15,787 bases of DNA from Bacteroidota bacterium (GTDB lineage Bacteria > Bacteroidota > Bacteroidia > Cytophagales > Cyclobacteriaceae), in contig QGUY01000070.1 in NCBI GenBank assembly GCA_003242315.1, forward strand, positions 1-15,787. The letters are read 5' to 3'. A program made the translations under genes and the position numbers. The notes beneath the pieces were generated by a model. It was not told the DNA's origin. It did not search any database and saw nothing but the letters and a program-made list of their open reading frames with translations. Below, in pieces: positions 1 through 7,581 of the stretch (positions within the stretch are counted from its first letter, which is position 1; each line of letters begins with the position of its first letter).

Positions 1-90
1 ATAAGTTGTTATAGCCTTGCCTTTTACATGGTCACGGGTTTGGACCATAGAACTTCCCGACGGGGCTTGCCCGGTTAGGTTTGGATGGCC
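1..90 (-). pseudogene. Out-of-frame continuation of the TonB-dependent receptor
   Basis: On the minus strand the receptor reads GPKGAIQT and then stops. The frame one base away is open for all 30 codons from 90 down to 1 and encodes text such as MVQTRDHVKGKAITTY, which suits the barrel segment expected here. Adding one G to the G4 run (C4 at 89-92 on the plus strand) joins the two frames without a stop. This is either a real single-base deletion, a phase-variable or decaying gene, or a sequencing or assembly error in a short homopolymer. The rest of the gene lies outside the window. Confidence 0.65.
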
Positions 91-1892
91 CCTTTCGGAC
101 CGAGATAATTGTAGAACGAATACCGCAAGCCAGCATATAGCGTCAGTCTAGGCGAGAGATCATACTCGTCACCCACGTAAACGGCGCCCTCTAGGGCCTG
201 TTCATCCTCTAGTCTGTCGGGGACAACAATGGATTCGGATCCTTTTGGGGTGAGTGTTCCGGGCGCCAGGTCGTAGCGCATGACGGACGCGCCGAAAGAA
301 AGAAGACTCTGATCGTTCAGTTGATAGGAGAAATCTGCTTTACCTGCAATCTGCTGTATTTGATAGTTCATGCGGACCGCGGTCGAAGGATTCCTGTCGC
401 TTGAAACGCTGAAATCGTACTTATTGAATGTACCCGTGAGCACGCTGTAAAGCCGCGTGCCGATGGCATGTTTCCAACGTGCCGACGTGTTGAAGTTGTT
501 GTAGTGATACAAGGTGTCGCTGTTCAGCCTGAAACGGTCATCGCTGTAGTACGCGGTGACATCTACGGTATTTCGACTGTCGGCTTCATGATTGAAATGG
601 AAGTTGAGATCGTAAAACGAACCCGTGCTGTTCTTCAGGCTCCTGTCCGGGATGCGGTCCAGAATCCAGTCTGAGTACGTCGAGCGACCGCCGATAAGTA
701 TCGATGACTTTTCCTTCCTGAGGGGTCCTTCCAGGGTAAGCCTTCCGGTGATCGGACCGATTCCCCCTGAAGCGACAAACTTCTTCTTGTTTCCTTCGCG
801 CGAGGTGACTTCCATTACGGAAGAAATCCGGCCTCCGTGTTCAGCTGGTGTTCCACTTTTGAACAGTTCAACATCCTTCACCACATCCGGATTGAAAGCG
901 GAAAAGAATCCAAAAAGGTGTGACGGATTGAAGATCGTTGCGTCGTCAAGCAGCGTCAGATTTTGATCGGCCGATCCTCCCCTGACGTTGAGACCGGTAG
1001 AACTTTCACCAACGGACTGAACCCCGGGCAATGTGAGGACCACCTTCATCACATCCGTCTCGCCAAAGGCTACCGGCACCTGCTTCATCATCTTGATATC
1101 GAGTCGTTCCAGACCCATGCGGGTTCCTGATACGTTCGCACCCCGTTCCGATTCGATGATCACCTCTTTAAGCGGTGTGATGGATTCAACGAGATCGATA
1201 TCCAATCTGCCGTTGTCGTACACCATAAGCTGCCGAACCGTTTCCCTCATACCGACACATGAGATGCGAATGGTATTACGACCTGTCGGGAGTTCGAGCG
1301 AATAAAAACCAAAGGGATCGGTCGCCGCCCCTCCCCCCGTTCTTTCGTTCAATACGACCGCCCCGACAACGGGCTCTCCGTTGGCTTCATTGCGAATGTG
1401 CCCAGAGAGTATGGCTGTGCCTCCCCGAACTCTGCGTGTTCGCTTGCCTATTTCGATGATTCGTGTTTCTTCCGTCAGCCGCTTCCTTTCCTCCGCGTCG
1501 TGGAGGTAATCGAGCAACGCGACGTCGAATTCACCCTGAACCGGACGGACATCAAAGAACCCTATCGGAAGTTCAGCGCGTATTTCACGTCCGCGCGTGA
1601 GGAATACTTTTCCTGAAGGATCCGCGAAGTAGTGGTAATCGGTAAATTGAAAGAGTGAATCGAAAACGACGCCCAACTCTACATCGTTGAATATGCCGGT
1701 AACGGTGAGAGAATCAAACTCTCTCCCGTCGTAATAGATGCGGTGTGGTGTCTGCGTCTCAACCTGTCGTACAAATTCAGAAAATGGTGTTTCCCTGAAC
1801 TCACCGCGAATGCGGTGCAATTCCTGAGCCATGGTGCTCAGGCCGGGAAGTAGCAAGGCTGCGATGAAGAGGGTCCGGTAAATTTTTCTCAT
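75..1892 (-). CDS. TonB-dependent outer-membrane receptor (STN + regulatory-like + plug + partial barrel), frame broken at C-terminal side
   Basis: An outer-membrane active transporter; the substrate is not evident. The 605 visible residues show a signal peptide (1-22, cleaved at MA/QE), an STN domain (about 23-100), a carboxypeptidase-regulatory-like beta-sandwich (about 160-240), a plug domain (about 265-365, with LNVRGGSADQN at 301-311 and FNPSHLFGFF at 321-330), then the first part of the beta-barrel. Full-length receptors of this type usually run to about 800-900 residues, so the stop at 75-77 comes early, in mid-barrel. Just before it the neighbouring minus-strand frame is open to the window edge, which points to a one-base frameshift (separate entry). 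The gene starts 19 bases after the stop of the secreted protein at 1912-2652, suggesting one operon. STN domains are typical of FecA-type signalling receptors, but no FecI/FecR-like pair is visible here. The family call is firm; whether the gene works is uncertain. Confidence 0.88.
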   Translation of the reverse strand: MRKIYRTLFIAALLLPGLSTMAQELHRIRGEFRETPFSEFVRQVETQTPHRIYYDGREFDSLTVTGIFNDVELGVVFDSLFQFTDYHYFADPSGKVFLTRGREIRAELPIGFFDVRPVQGEFDVALLDYLHDAEERKRLTEETRIIEIGKRTRRVRGGTAILSGHIRNEANGEPVVGAVVLNERTGGGAATDPFGFYSLELPTGRNTIRISCVGMRETVRQLMVYDNGRLDIDLVESITPLKEVIIESERGANVSGTRMGLERLDIKMMKQVPVAFGETDVMKVVLTLPGVQSVGESSTGLNVRGGSADQNLTLLDDATIFNPSHLFGFFSAFNPDVVKDVELFKSGTPAEHGGRISSVMEVTSREGNKKKFVASGGIGPITGRLTLEGPLRKEKSSILIGGRSTYSDWILDRIPDRSLKNSTGSFYDLNFHFNHEADSRNTVDVTAYYSDDRFRLNSDTLYHYNNFNTSARWKHAIGTRLYSVLTGTFNKYDFSVSSDRNPSTAVRMNYQIQQIAGKADFSYQLNDQSLLSFGASVMRYDLAPGTLTPKGSESIVVPDRLEDEQALEGAVYVGDEYDLSPRLTLYAGLRYSFYNYLGPKGAIQT

Positions 1893-1911
1893 TCAGTACA
1901 GGCTAGGTACG

Positions 1912-2652
1912 TTAATTCAACGAATCATAGTGTTGAACCAACGATATCATCATTTCTTCTTTGTCGACTTCTTTAAGCCTATTAGCGCGGACAAACTGCC
2001 TCAGGGCTTTCTTCTTATCCGCCAACGCCTTCAACACTGCTGCCTTGTTTCTGAGTGTAATAGCCTGTCCGTCGCGCACCAGGTAATAGGTGTTTCGTTC
2101 AATGAAGCTGACGTTCACCCTGCGGTCTTCTATCCTGTCTTGTTTATTTTTTTTACGCCTGCAGAGAAGCTTGATTTTGCCATCATGAAGCAGGTCATAG
2201 AATCCAGGCCGTAAATCACCCCAGTCGGGTTCTCCGCGAACATGGATGAAACGATGCCCGAGCAAATCGAAATAGTCGATCAGGTCGTCATGTAGCCTCA
2301 CCTCCGTCACGTAACCCCGTTGGTCATAATGTTCGATCACCAGTTGATCCTGGACGAGGTCGTATTCCATAGGGACATTGTGAAACAGTTCACCCGAATA
2401 CATCACCGACCCCTCTTCCAAATATTCAGAGGCGAAAAATGGAAAGCCCTCATAAGGTTCGGGAATGGGAACATACTCGGCGCCGTTATAAAGCGCCACC
2501 TGTCCTCGCTGTGAACGGTCATAAGCAGCAACGGCCGATGCCACAGCCTGCGCAACGAACAGGCTGTCTGATGCATGCTGCTGACCCGATACATACCGAG
2601 GGAACAGCAGAGATCCTGCAATTGCTGATAAGATGGCCGCTGTTATTCTCAT
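1912..2652 (-). CDS. Secreted protein of unknown function, operon partner of the TonB-dependent receptor
   Basis: A 246-residue protein that I cannot assign to a named family. Residues 1-23 form a signal peptide (MRITAAILSAIAGSLLF, likely cut at SG/QQ), so the mature protein should be periplasmic or outer-membrane associated. The middle is rich in aromatic and acidic residues (YEGFPFFASEYLEE, DLIDYFDLLGHRFIHVRG). A basic patch lies at 165-170 (RRKKNK), and the C-terminal 50 residues look helical and charged (KAAVLKALADKKKALRQF). From memory, this C-terminal pattern recurs in hypothetical proteins encoded just upstream of TonB receptors in Bacteroidota. Only 19 bases separate it from the receptor start, so the two are probably co-transcribed. 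An accessory role for the receptor is inference. The only purine-rich stretch before the ATG (GGGAG) abuts it directly, so no standard ribosome binding site is seen. Confidence 0.75.
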   Translation of the reverse strand: MRITAAILSAIAGSLLFPRYVSGQQHASDSLFVAQAVASAVAAYDRSQRGQVALYNGAEYVPIPEPYEGFPFFASEYLEEGSVMYSGELFHNVPMEYDLVQDQLVIEHYDQRGYVTEVRLHDDLIDYFDLLGHRFIHVRGEPDWGDLRPGFYDLLHDGKIKLLCRRKKNKQDRIEDRRVNVSFIERNTYYLVRDGQAITLRNKAAVLKALADKKKALRQFVRANRLKEVDKEEMMISLVQHYDSLN

Positions 2653-2751
2653 CTCCCGTAAAACCGTACAAAATATTCATTCTTGCCGAATTTCTAAGCG
2701 CCGTCCACCCTTTTTGAGAAGACAATTGACGCTATGACCATCGCTGGAGGG

Positions 2752-5658
2752 TTATTCCGACACGCGTTTTACCGGCGTGATGCTTACAGGACCAAGCAGA
2801 CCGGATTCAAGTGGCGCCCAGGCCGCGGCATTAAAGAGTCCGTCGCGCCGGTTCTCCGCCAGGCGCGCCGGAAAGTTAACGTTGTAAAATCGCTTCCAGA
2901 ATACCCCTCTTCGATCCAGATCCGCTATCCGATTGGCCATCAGGTTTGATACTTCTACCTGAAGCGTATCCGCGCCCTTAAACAATACGCGATCTATCAC
3001 TGTCGTGTAATTCGGTCCGATAAGCGTATCCACAGGCACACCGTTAAGAAATACCCGAGCACTTTCCTTTACTGTGCCCAACTCAACCAAAACATCCCCA
3101 TCCCAGGTCACAGGCAATTCGATAACGGTCGCGTATCGTGCGGTACCCGAAAAGCTATCGCCACCGCTTATTTCCATAGTTGTCCACGACCGCAGTGTCG
3201 ATACGCTCTGCGGATCTGGCAACGTTGGCCCGCCTTTGATGAACGACAGCTGCCAGGGTCCTTCGAGCATCATTCGATCTCTCGTAATGCGGATATAAGG
3301 ATATGGCACATAACGTCTTGCACGTTCTGAGGTACGAACGATAATCCCCTCGCCATTTCTAATCTGCAGCCGAAACCTCAGGGCATTCCCCCCTTCCACC
3401 ATTTCAGCCGCACCAGCTGTACCCCTCATAGGATCGTATAGTATGGCGGTCTTACCGGGCGCGGAAAGCTTAACGGTGCCATCAAAGTCCCTTCCGGTCC
3501 AGTTGGTAATGAAATAAAGGAAGCCTTCATCATCGCGCTTGCGGACGAACGTCAGCCCCGCGTCGCTCATGAGTTCTCTCTCGATACCCGCCGCGTTTAA
3601 CAGTTCATCCAGGTTATCACCCTCAAACGCAGAGGATGATTCTGTAAGTCGTGCTTTTGCTGTTTCGAATTCCGCCGCACGGTCCGGTAGCCCGGCGTAA
3701 GACTCGGGTACTCCTTTATATAATACCACCTTACCCCCGTCGCGGGCTAGCTCCGCAAGCGCTGCCAGAGTGTTGGCAGGCATGTACTTGCAATGTGGCA
3801 CCACGATGGCTTTGTAAGACGCGCCCCCGGCGCTCACCAGATTGCCCCTGTCCACACGAAGGTCTCTTATCTGCCGATCTGAAACGTAGTCGTACGTGTA
3901 TCCGCGTTGCAACATCTGTATTGCTGCTTCCTTGAATGCCGTGCTGTCATAGGCGGCGCCTACGCCGTCAAAATGCTCAACCATTTCAGGTCCACGTGCG
4001 GAGAATCGGTCGTAGATCGGGAAGTACAGCAGGATATCATTGGCCGGCGACGTATTCTGAAGAAACGACTGACATCGCGCCACATAGTGGTTGAGTTTTC
4101 CGAAATCGTCCCAAAGCGGATTGCGAGGGTTGAGGTGCACAGCGGCGTAGAACAAGCGTCCCGGCCAGGGATCATCCTGCGGTGAATAGCACGTGCCATG
4201 ATAAAACACGTGGTTTACACCGCTGGTCATGAACAAGTCCACGGAAGCTTTGATCTCCCAGAGGTTCGATAGAAAATGCTCATCGAGCCATGTGGCGGAC
4301 TCAGAGGAGATCAAACGCTTTCCGCTCACATGACCTGCAGATGAAGCCATCTTGATCCGCAAGGCATCGGTGCCCTCCATTTCGGGGATGTCGACAGCAG
4401 CATACAGATCGAGTATGTTCGCCGGAGATCCATGCGCCTGATTTCTCACAATTCTGCCCTTCGACGCTGCCCACTCACGCCATACCGTAGTGAAATTGTC
4501 GTGTATCAATTCGGAGATTGTCTCCCTGTAATCGCTCAGGACCCGTTCGTTTTCATCCTGCGAAGCGTGTCCAAAGAGCGCAGGCAGGTGCTCGCGAAGA
4601 TCATAGCCACGCCGCTTGATGAACTCATCGAATAACTCCGGCGTCCAGTCGGCCGCACCTCGGGCATCATCAACTTCGTAAGAGTCGTTGAAGAATGCGC
4701 GCAACTTGCTAAGATCTGTATCTTTCAATGCGCTGTCGAATCGGCTGAGGTAACGGCGAAGCGCAGTAGCTGAAAAATGATCGATGACATTCCCCTCACC
4801 TCCCGGAGCGGCGCGCTCTACCATTTTACCGTGCGAACCCGGAAACACTGCATAAATCTGCCATGACCCGGGAGGTGCAGACCAATTAAGGCGACTATCA
4901 GCATCCAGCTGGTCCGTTACATTTAATACCTCTCCGGTTTCGCTGTATGCCATCACCACTACCGGTTTCAGCATTTTGTCGAACTTCACCTGATCGAGCG
5001 CAAGAGCCTGTAGATTGGGATTTTTCTCAACGGGCTCGACAAGCTGGTCGATGGTGATGGGCTTCGCATTTGTGCGTACGGCAGGTTCGGAAATGGTACC
5101 CTGGAGTGATTGACCCGGAACCCGATAGATGCCGTGCATCTCGTAAATCTGCGTTCCAATGGATCGCACGTACGGTTCCTGGTGATAGAGAACAGGCCGC
5201 CTAAGGCGCTCACCTCCGTTAAGGCGATACACGGTGTAGTTCATGTTCTTGCATGCGTCCACTTCGCTGACCCATGGACCACCAAATGGCCACCCTGTGC
5301 CAGTGGCCATGTCGACACCCAATCCAAGCCGCGCAGCTTCGTCAAGCGTATGTTTGAGTAACTCCACCCATTCCGGCGACAGGTACTCGACGAACTCTTC
5401 CTCCTCGCCGTACACACCATAGATCGGCGTGATCTCAACACCACCAATGCCGGCCTTTTTCAAAGCTTCCAACTCCGCTGTTATTCCTTCTCTTGTTACT
5501 GCGCTTCCATGCCACCACCATCGCGTCCACGGTCTGGATTCGTTGGACAGCTCAGGCCATTCAGGTCCCGTCGTTCTCTTACATGAAAATAGCGCGCTCA
5601 CCAATAGCAGACACAAAGCAATTCGAGCGCTAAAGCGGAGAAGACAATGTGCAATCAT
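2752..5658 (-). CDS. GH106-type alpha-L-rhamnosidase, lipoprotein
   Basis: Probably hydrolyses terminal alpha-L-rhamnosyl residues from a plant or microbial glycan or glycoside. I chose the ATG at 5658 over the longer frame to 5748 because it begins a good lipoprotein signal (MIAHCLLRFSARIALCLLLV, lipobox LFSC, Cys26) and lies 2 bases after the rhaM stop, giving 968 residues. Near the N-terminus SRPWTRWWWHGSAVTREGI (41-59) and GVEITPIYGVYG match the start of GH106-like catalytic domains. A long (beta/alpha)8-type region follows, and a C-terminal beta-sandwich with galactose-binding-like character (ARVFLNGVPVDTL; later ANRIADLDRRGVFWKRFYN). The length fits large GH106 enzymes. The adjoining L-rhamnose mutarotase strongly supports rhamnose as product. 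The lipid anchor places it on the periplasmic face or the cell surface. I did not assign catalytic Glu residues; members of this broad family with other specificities exist. Confidence 0.85.
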   Translation of the reverse strand: MIAHCLLRFSARIALCLLLVSALFSCKRTTGPEWPELSNESRPWTRWWWHGSAVTREGITAELEALKKAGIGGVEITPIYGVYGEEEEFVEYLSPEWVELLKHTLDEAARLGLGVDMATGTGWPFGGPWVSEVDACKNMNYTVYRLNGGERLRRPVLYHQEPYVRSIGTQIYEMHGIYRVPGQSLQGTISEPAVRTNAKPITIDQLVEPVEKNPNLQALALDQVKFDKMLKPVVVMAYSETGEVLNVTDQLDADSRLNWSAPPGSWQIYAVFPGSHGKMVERAAPGGEGNVIDHFSATALRRYLSRFDSALKDTDLSKLRAFFNDSYEVDDARGAADWTPELFDEFIKRRGYDLREHLPALFGHASQDENERVLSDYRETISELIHDNFTTVWREWAASKGRIVRNQAHGSPANILDLYAAVDIPEMEGTDALRIKMASSAGHVSGKRLISSESATWLDEHFLSNLWEIKASVDLFMTSGVNHVFYHGTCYSPQDDPWPGRLFYAAVHLNPRNPLWDDFGKLNHYVARCQSFLQNTSPANDILLYFPIYDRFSARGPEMVEHFDGVGAAYDSTAFKEAAIQMLQRGYTYDYVSDRQIRDLRVDRGNLVSAGGASYKAIVVPHCKYMPANTLAALAELARDGGKVVLYKGVPESYAGLPDRAAEFETAKARLTESSSAFEGDNLDELLNAAGIERELMSDAGLTFVRKRDDEGFLYFITNWTGRDFDGTVKLSAPGKTAILYDPMRGTAGAAEMVEGGNALRFRLQIRNGEGIIVRTSERARRYVPYPYIRITRDRMMLEGPWQLSFIKGGPTLPDPQSVSTLRSWTTMEISGGDSFSGTARYATVIELPVTWDGDVLVELGTVKESARVFLNGVPVDTLIGPNYTTVIDRVLFKGADTLQVEVSNLMANRIADLDRRGVFWKRFYNVNFPARLAENRRDGLFNAAAWAPLESGLLGPVSITPVKRVSE

Positions 5659-5660
5659 CG

Positions 5661-5975
5661 TTAATCCAGGTGAAATACTTCTTTTAATGGTACAGACTGC
5701 GGTGAGTTGTCGGGATTGGTTTCCATAAGGTCTTTCATATAGGCCCACCAGCGCTGGACCACCTCATTACGACCCAGATCCTGAGAGCCAACCTCACCTG
5801 CATTCTTCTGAACAGCAAACAGCGTCCCCGTCTCTTCATCAAGAAATATTGAGTAATCTGAAATTCCGGCTTCTTTAAGCAATGCCTTTAGCTCAGGCCA
5901 TATCGCCTCATGGCGTCTCGCGTACTCCGCCGCAGCGCCGGGCTTTAACTTCATCCGAAAGGCAATTCGTTTCAT
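5661..5975 (-). CDS. rhaM: L-rhamnose mutarotase
   Basis: Interconverts the alpha and beta anomers of L-rhamnose (EC 5.1.3.32), which speeds entry of the free sugar into catabolism. It acts in the cytoplasm; no signal peptide is seen. The 104-residue length is the family norm. Diagnostic features are the N-terminal KRIAFRMKLKPG strand, YARRHEAIWPEL with the family's Tyr and His in the active-site region, the central GISDYSIFLDEETGTLFAV, and the C-terminal signature WWAYMKDLMETN plus PLKEVFHLD. Its TAA is 2 bases from the start of the GH106 gene, so the two are very likely translationally coupled, with rhaM first. A short dyad lies just upstream. No rhamnose isomerase, kinase or aldolase gene is present in the window. 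Confidence 0.95.
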   Translation of the reverse strand: MKRIAFRMKLKPGAAAEYARRHEAIWPELKALLKEAGISDYSIFLDEETGTLFAVQKNAGEVGSQDLGRNEVVQRWWAYMKDLMETNPDNSPQSVPLKEVFHLD

Positions 5976-5986
5976 TGGGGTGTGAC

Positions 5987-6000
5987 GTTTCGATTGAAAC
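5987..6000. promoter_or_regulatory. Candidate operator dyad upstream of rhaM
   Basis: A perfect inverted repeat GTTTC-GATT-GAAAC lies 11 bases before the rhaM start codon. The position suits a regulator site controlling the rhaM-rhamnosidase pair, but five-base arms can arise by chance and no regulator gene is nearby. Confidence 0.25.
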
Positions 6001-6106
6001 TAGCAACCGAATCCTCCCGGGGTATCCTGTTCTATCCCGCGCTTCTCTTGCCCCAACAAAATCACAAATCAAAAATCAGTGTTGTCCTGAGAAAACTCTT
6101 GAACCC

Positions 6107-6126
6107 GGCTTCGACTTCGCTCAGCC
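6107..6126. repeat. REP-like hairpin, copy A
   Basis: Arms GGCT/AGCC enclose the 12-base loop TCGACTTCGCTC. The loop core (minus strand GAGCGAAGTCGA) matches a motif I recall recurring between genes in many Bacteroidota and other environmental genomes, where the stems vary. The stem here is only 4 pairs, so the call rests on the loop and on copy B nearby. Confidence 0.5.
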
Positions 6127-6164
6127 TCCGAATGTTGACACATACTATTGTTAGCGTATCAATC

Positions 6165-6198
6165 TTTCGGCGACTTCGACTTCCGTCAGTCACCGGAA
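6165..6198. repeat. REP-like hairpin, copy B
   Basis: Arms of 11 bases (TTTCGGCGACT and AGTCACCGGAA) pair at 9 of 11 positions, with one G-T wobble and one mismatch. They enclose the 12-base loop TCGACTTCCGTC, identical at 10 of 12 positions to the loop of copy A, while the stems differ. This is the pattern of a dispersed palindromic element, slightly decayed on one arm. Confidence 0.55.
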
Positions 6199-6291
6199 TG
6201 ACCACAATCAGTTACCGGAGGCGGGGGACATTGGGAAACAAAAATAAGACTCCTACTTCGTTCTGCGCCTCCCATTGAACATTGAGCCCAT

Positions 6292-7518
6292 TCAACTAAA
6301 AAGCAACCGATAATAAAACGACGGACGCGTAAATCGCATCTTCACATTGACATCAGCCAACGCATTGCAAAGAAACTCGTGCCAATAGGGATTGTTGTTG
6401 GCTTTTCTGACGACGAGGTTGAATAGCCAGGGGATGCGGCACAGGCGCTGCAGCGCATGACTGATTCTGAATTCCTTTCCCATCCTGCGATAGATTTCAC
6501 GGTCATATGCAAGGTTGAATTGTGCGGAACAGTTGCCTTCCTGGAAACACCGAACAACATGTTCGGCCGCTACGCGTCCGCTGCGTATCGCATTGCCGAC
6601 GCCTTCTCCCGTAAAAGGATCGATCAGGGATGCGGCATCTCCGACGAGAAGAAAGCGATCACCGGAAAGCCTTCTCTTTACTGATCCAAGGGGCAATCCA
6701 TGGCCCTTCACTGTTTCGAGAGGGCGGGCATTGATGAATCGCTTGCGAAGAAGCGGATCAGTCTGCAGTAACTCTTCAAGCGTGCGACGGAGGTTGATAC
6801 GCTTTTTCGCAACTACCGATGAGAGCATACCTATCCCTACATTGGCGCGACCTCCGTGCATGGGAAATATCCAGAGGTAACCGGGAAGAATGCTTTGGAA
6901 AAAGTGCAATTCGATGTGGTTCCGGTCATCGAAGCCTTCAACACCTTCATAATACACCCTCAACCCGGCACTGTGGTATCTCCGGTCAATTGCCTTATTG
7001 CCGCTCAATCGCGCAACAACCGAATTTGCTCCATCCGCGCCCACCACCATACGCGCACGCAACAATCCCTGGTTGGTGTGAACGTGAACTTCATGGGGAT
7101 TCACCGAGACATCGGTGACGAATACCTTTTCCAGAAAGTCGCAGTTGCCGTCTGCCTTCACATGGCTTACAAGCAAGTTGTCAAAATCCTGCCTCGGCCA
7201 CACATACCCTTTAGAGCCAGCCTTTGCCGTGAAGGAAAGGTCTACGGATGAACGATCTGGCGCAAATAGTCTGACGCCATATGAAGGCGTTCGCGATTCA
7301 TAGGTATCGAAGTGGGTAGCCAACTTTTCCGAAAGCAGGGGAAGCTGCTTGATCACGTCCGCACTCAAAGCATCACCGCAAATTTTGTCGCGAGGGAATA
7401 CCGCCTTATCGATTACACATACCTTCAGATCGGAGCGCGACAAAGCCAGGGCACACGATGCTCCGGCAGGTCCCGCTCCTACGATGATTACATCATATGC
7501 GCCTTCACTTTGATCCAC
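6292..7518 (-). CDS. FAD-dependent oxidoreductase, geranylgeranyl reductase family
   Basis: A flavoprotein of the group that saturates isoprenoid double bonds, such as geranylgeranyl lipids or quinone side chains. The 408 residues show an N-terminal Rossmann fold DVIIVGAGPAGASCALAL (9-26) with the ribose-binding acid D37, then FPRDKICGDALS (41-52), the family signature near the flavin. PGYLWIFP (211-218) and the second FAD motif VGDAASLIDPFTGEGVGNAI (291-310) follow. It starts at GTG: a TGA lies two codons upstream in frame and no ATG occurs before the first beta-strand, so GTG is the only sensible start. The FucP gene ends 63 bases upstream. The exact substrate cannot be read from sequence; in a menaquinone-using Bacteroidota bacterium, quinone tail reduction or a related lipid step is possible but unproven. 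Confidence 0.85.
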   Translation of the reverse strand: MDQSEGAYDVIIVGAGPAGASCALALSRSDLKVCVIDKAVFPRDKICGDALSADVIKQLPLLSEKLATHFDTYESRTPSYGVRLFAPDRSSVDLSFTAKAGSKGYVWPRQDFDNLLVSHVKADGNCDFLEKVFVTDVSVNPHEVHVHTNQGLLRARMVVGADGANSVVARLSGNKAIDRRYHSAGLRVYYEGVEGFDDRNHIELHFFQSILPGYLWIFPMHGGRANVGIGMLSSVVAKKRINLRRTLEELLQTDPLLRKRFINARPLETVKGHGLPLGSVKRRLSGDRFLLVGDAASLIDPFTGEGVGNAIRSGRVAAEHVVRCFQEGNCSAQFNLAYDREIYRRMGKEFRISHALQRLCRIPWLFNLVVRKANNNPYWHEFLCNALADVNVKMRFTRPSFYYRLLFS

Positions 7519-7581
7519 GTATCAGGTGCTTTTCATCGGCTTCATTCGCCAGACTCCAGGTGGATTCAGCATTTATCGTAA

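Larger units (their letters stand above)
5976..6291. other. Gene-free spacer between the rhamnose genes and the flavoprotein gene
   Basis: This 316-base stretch holds no convincing gene. It contains a 14-base dyad (5987-6000) beside the rhaM start and two REP-like hairpins (6107-6126, 6165-6198). A further partial echo of the second hairpin's right arm (CAGTTACCGGA at 6209-6219 against CAGTCACCGGA at 6187-6197) is also present. Open frames crossing it on the plus strand run through the repeats and show no domain pattern. No clear terminator or consensus promoter could be fixed. Confidence 0.6.

Noticed and set aside
5659..5748. Longer N-terminus of the rhamnosidase gene starting at 5748
   Set aside because: The extra 30 residues overlap rhaM and precede a clear lipoprotein signal that begins at the ATG at 5658.
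5982..6278. Plus-strand frame of 98 codons in the spacer
   Set aside because: It runs through both REP-like hairpins and shows no domain, signal peptide or codon pattern of a gene.
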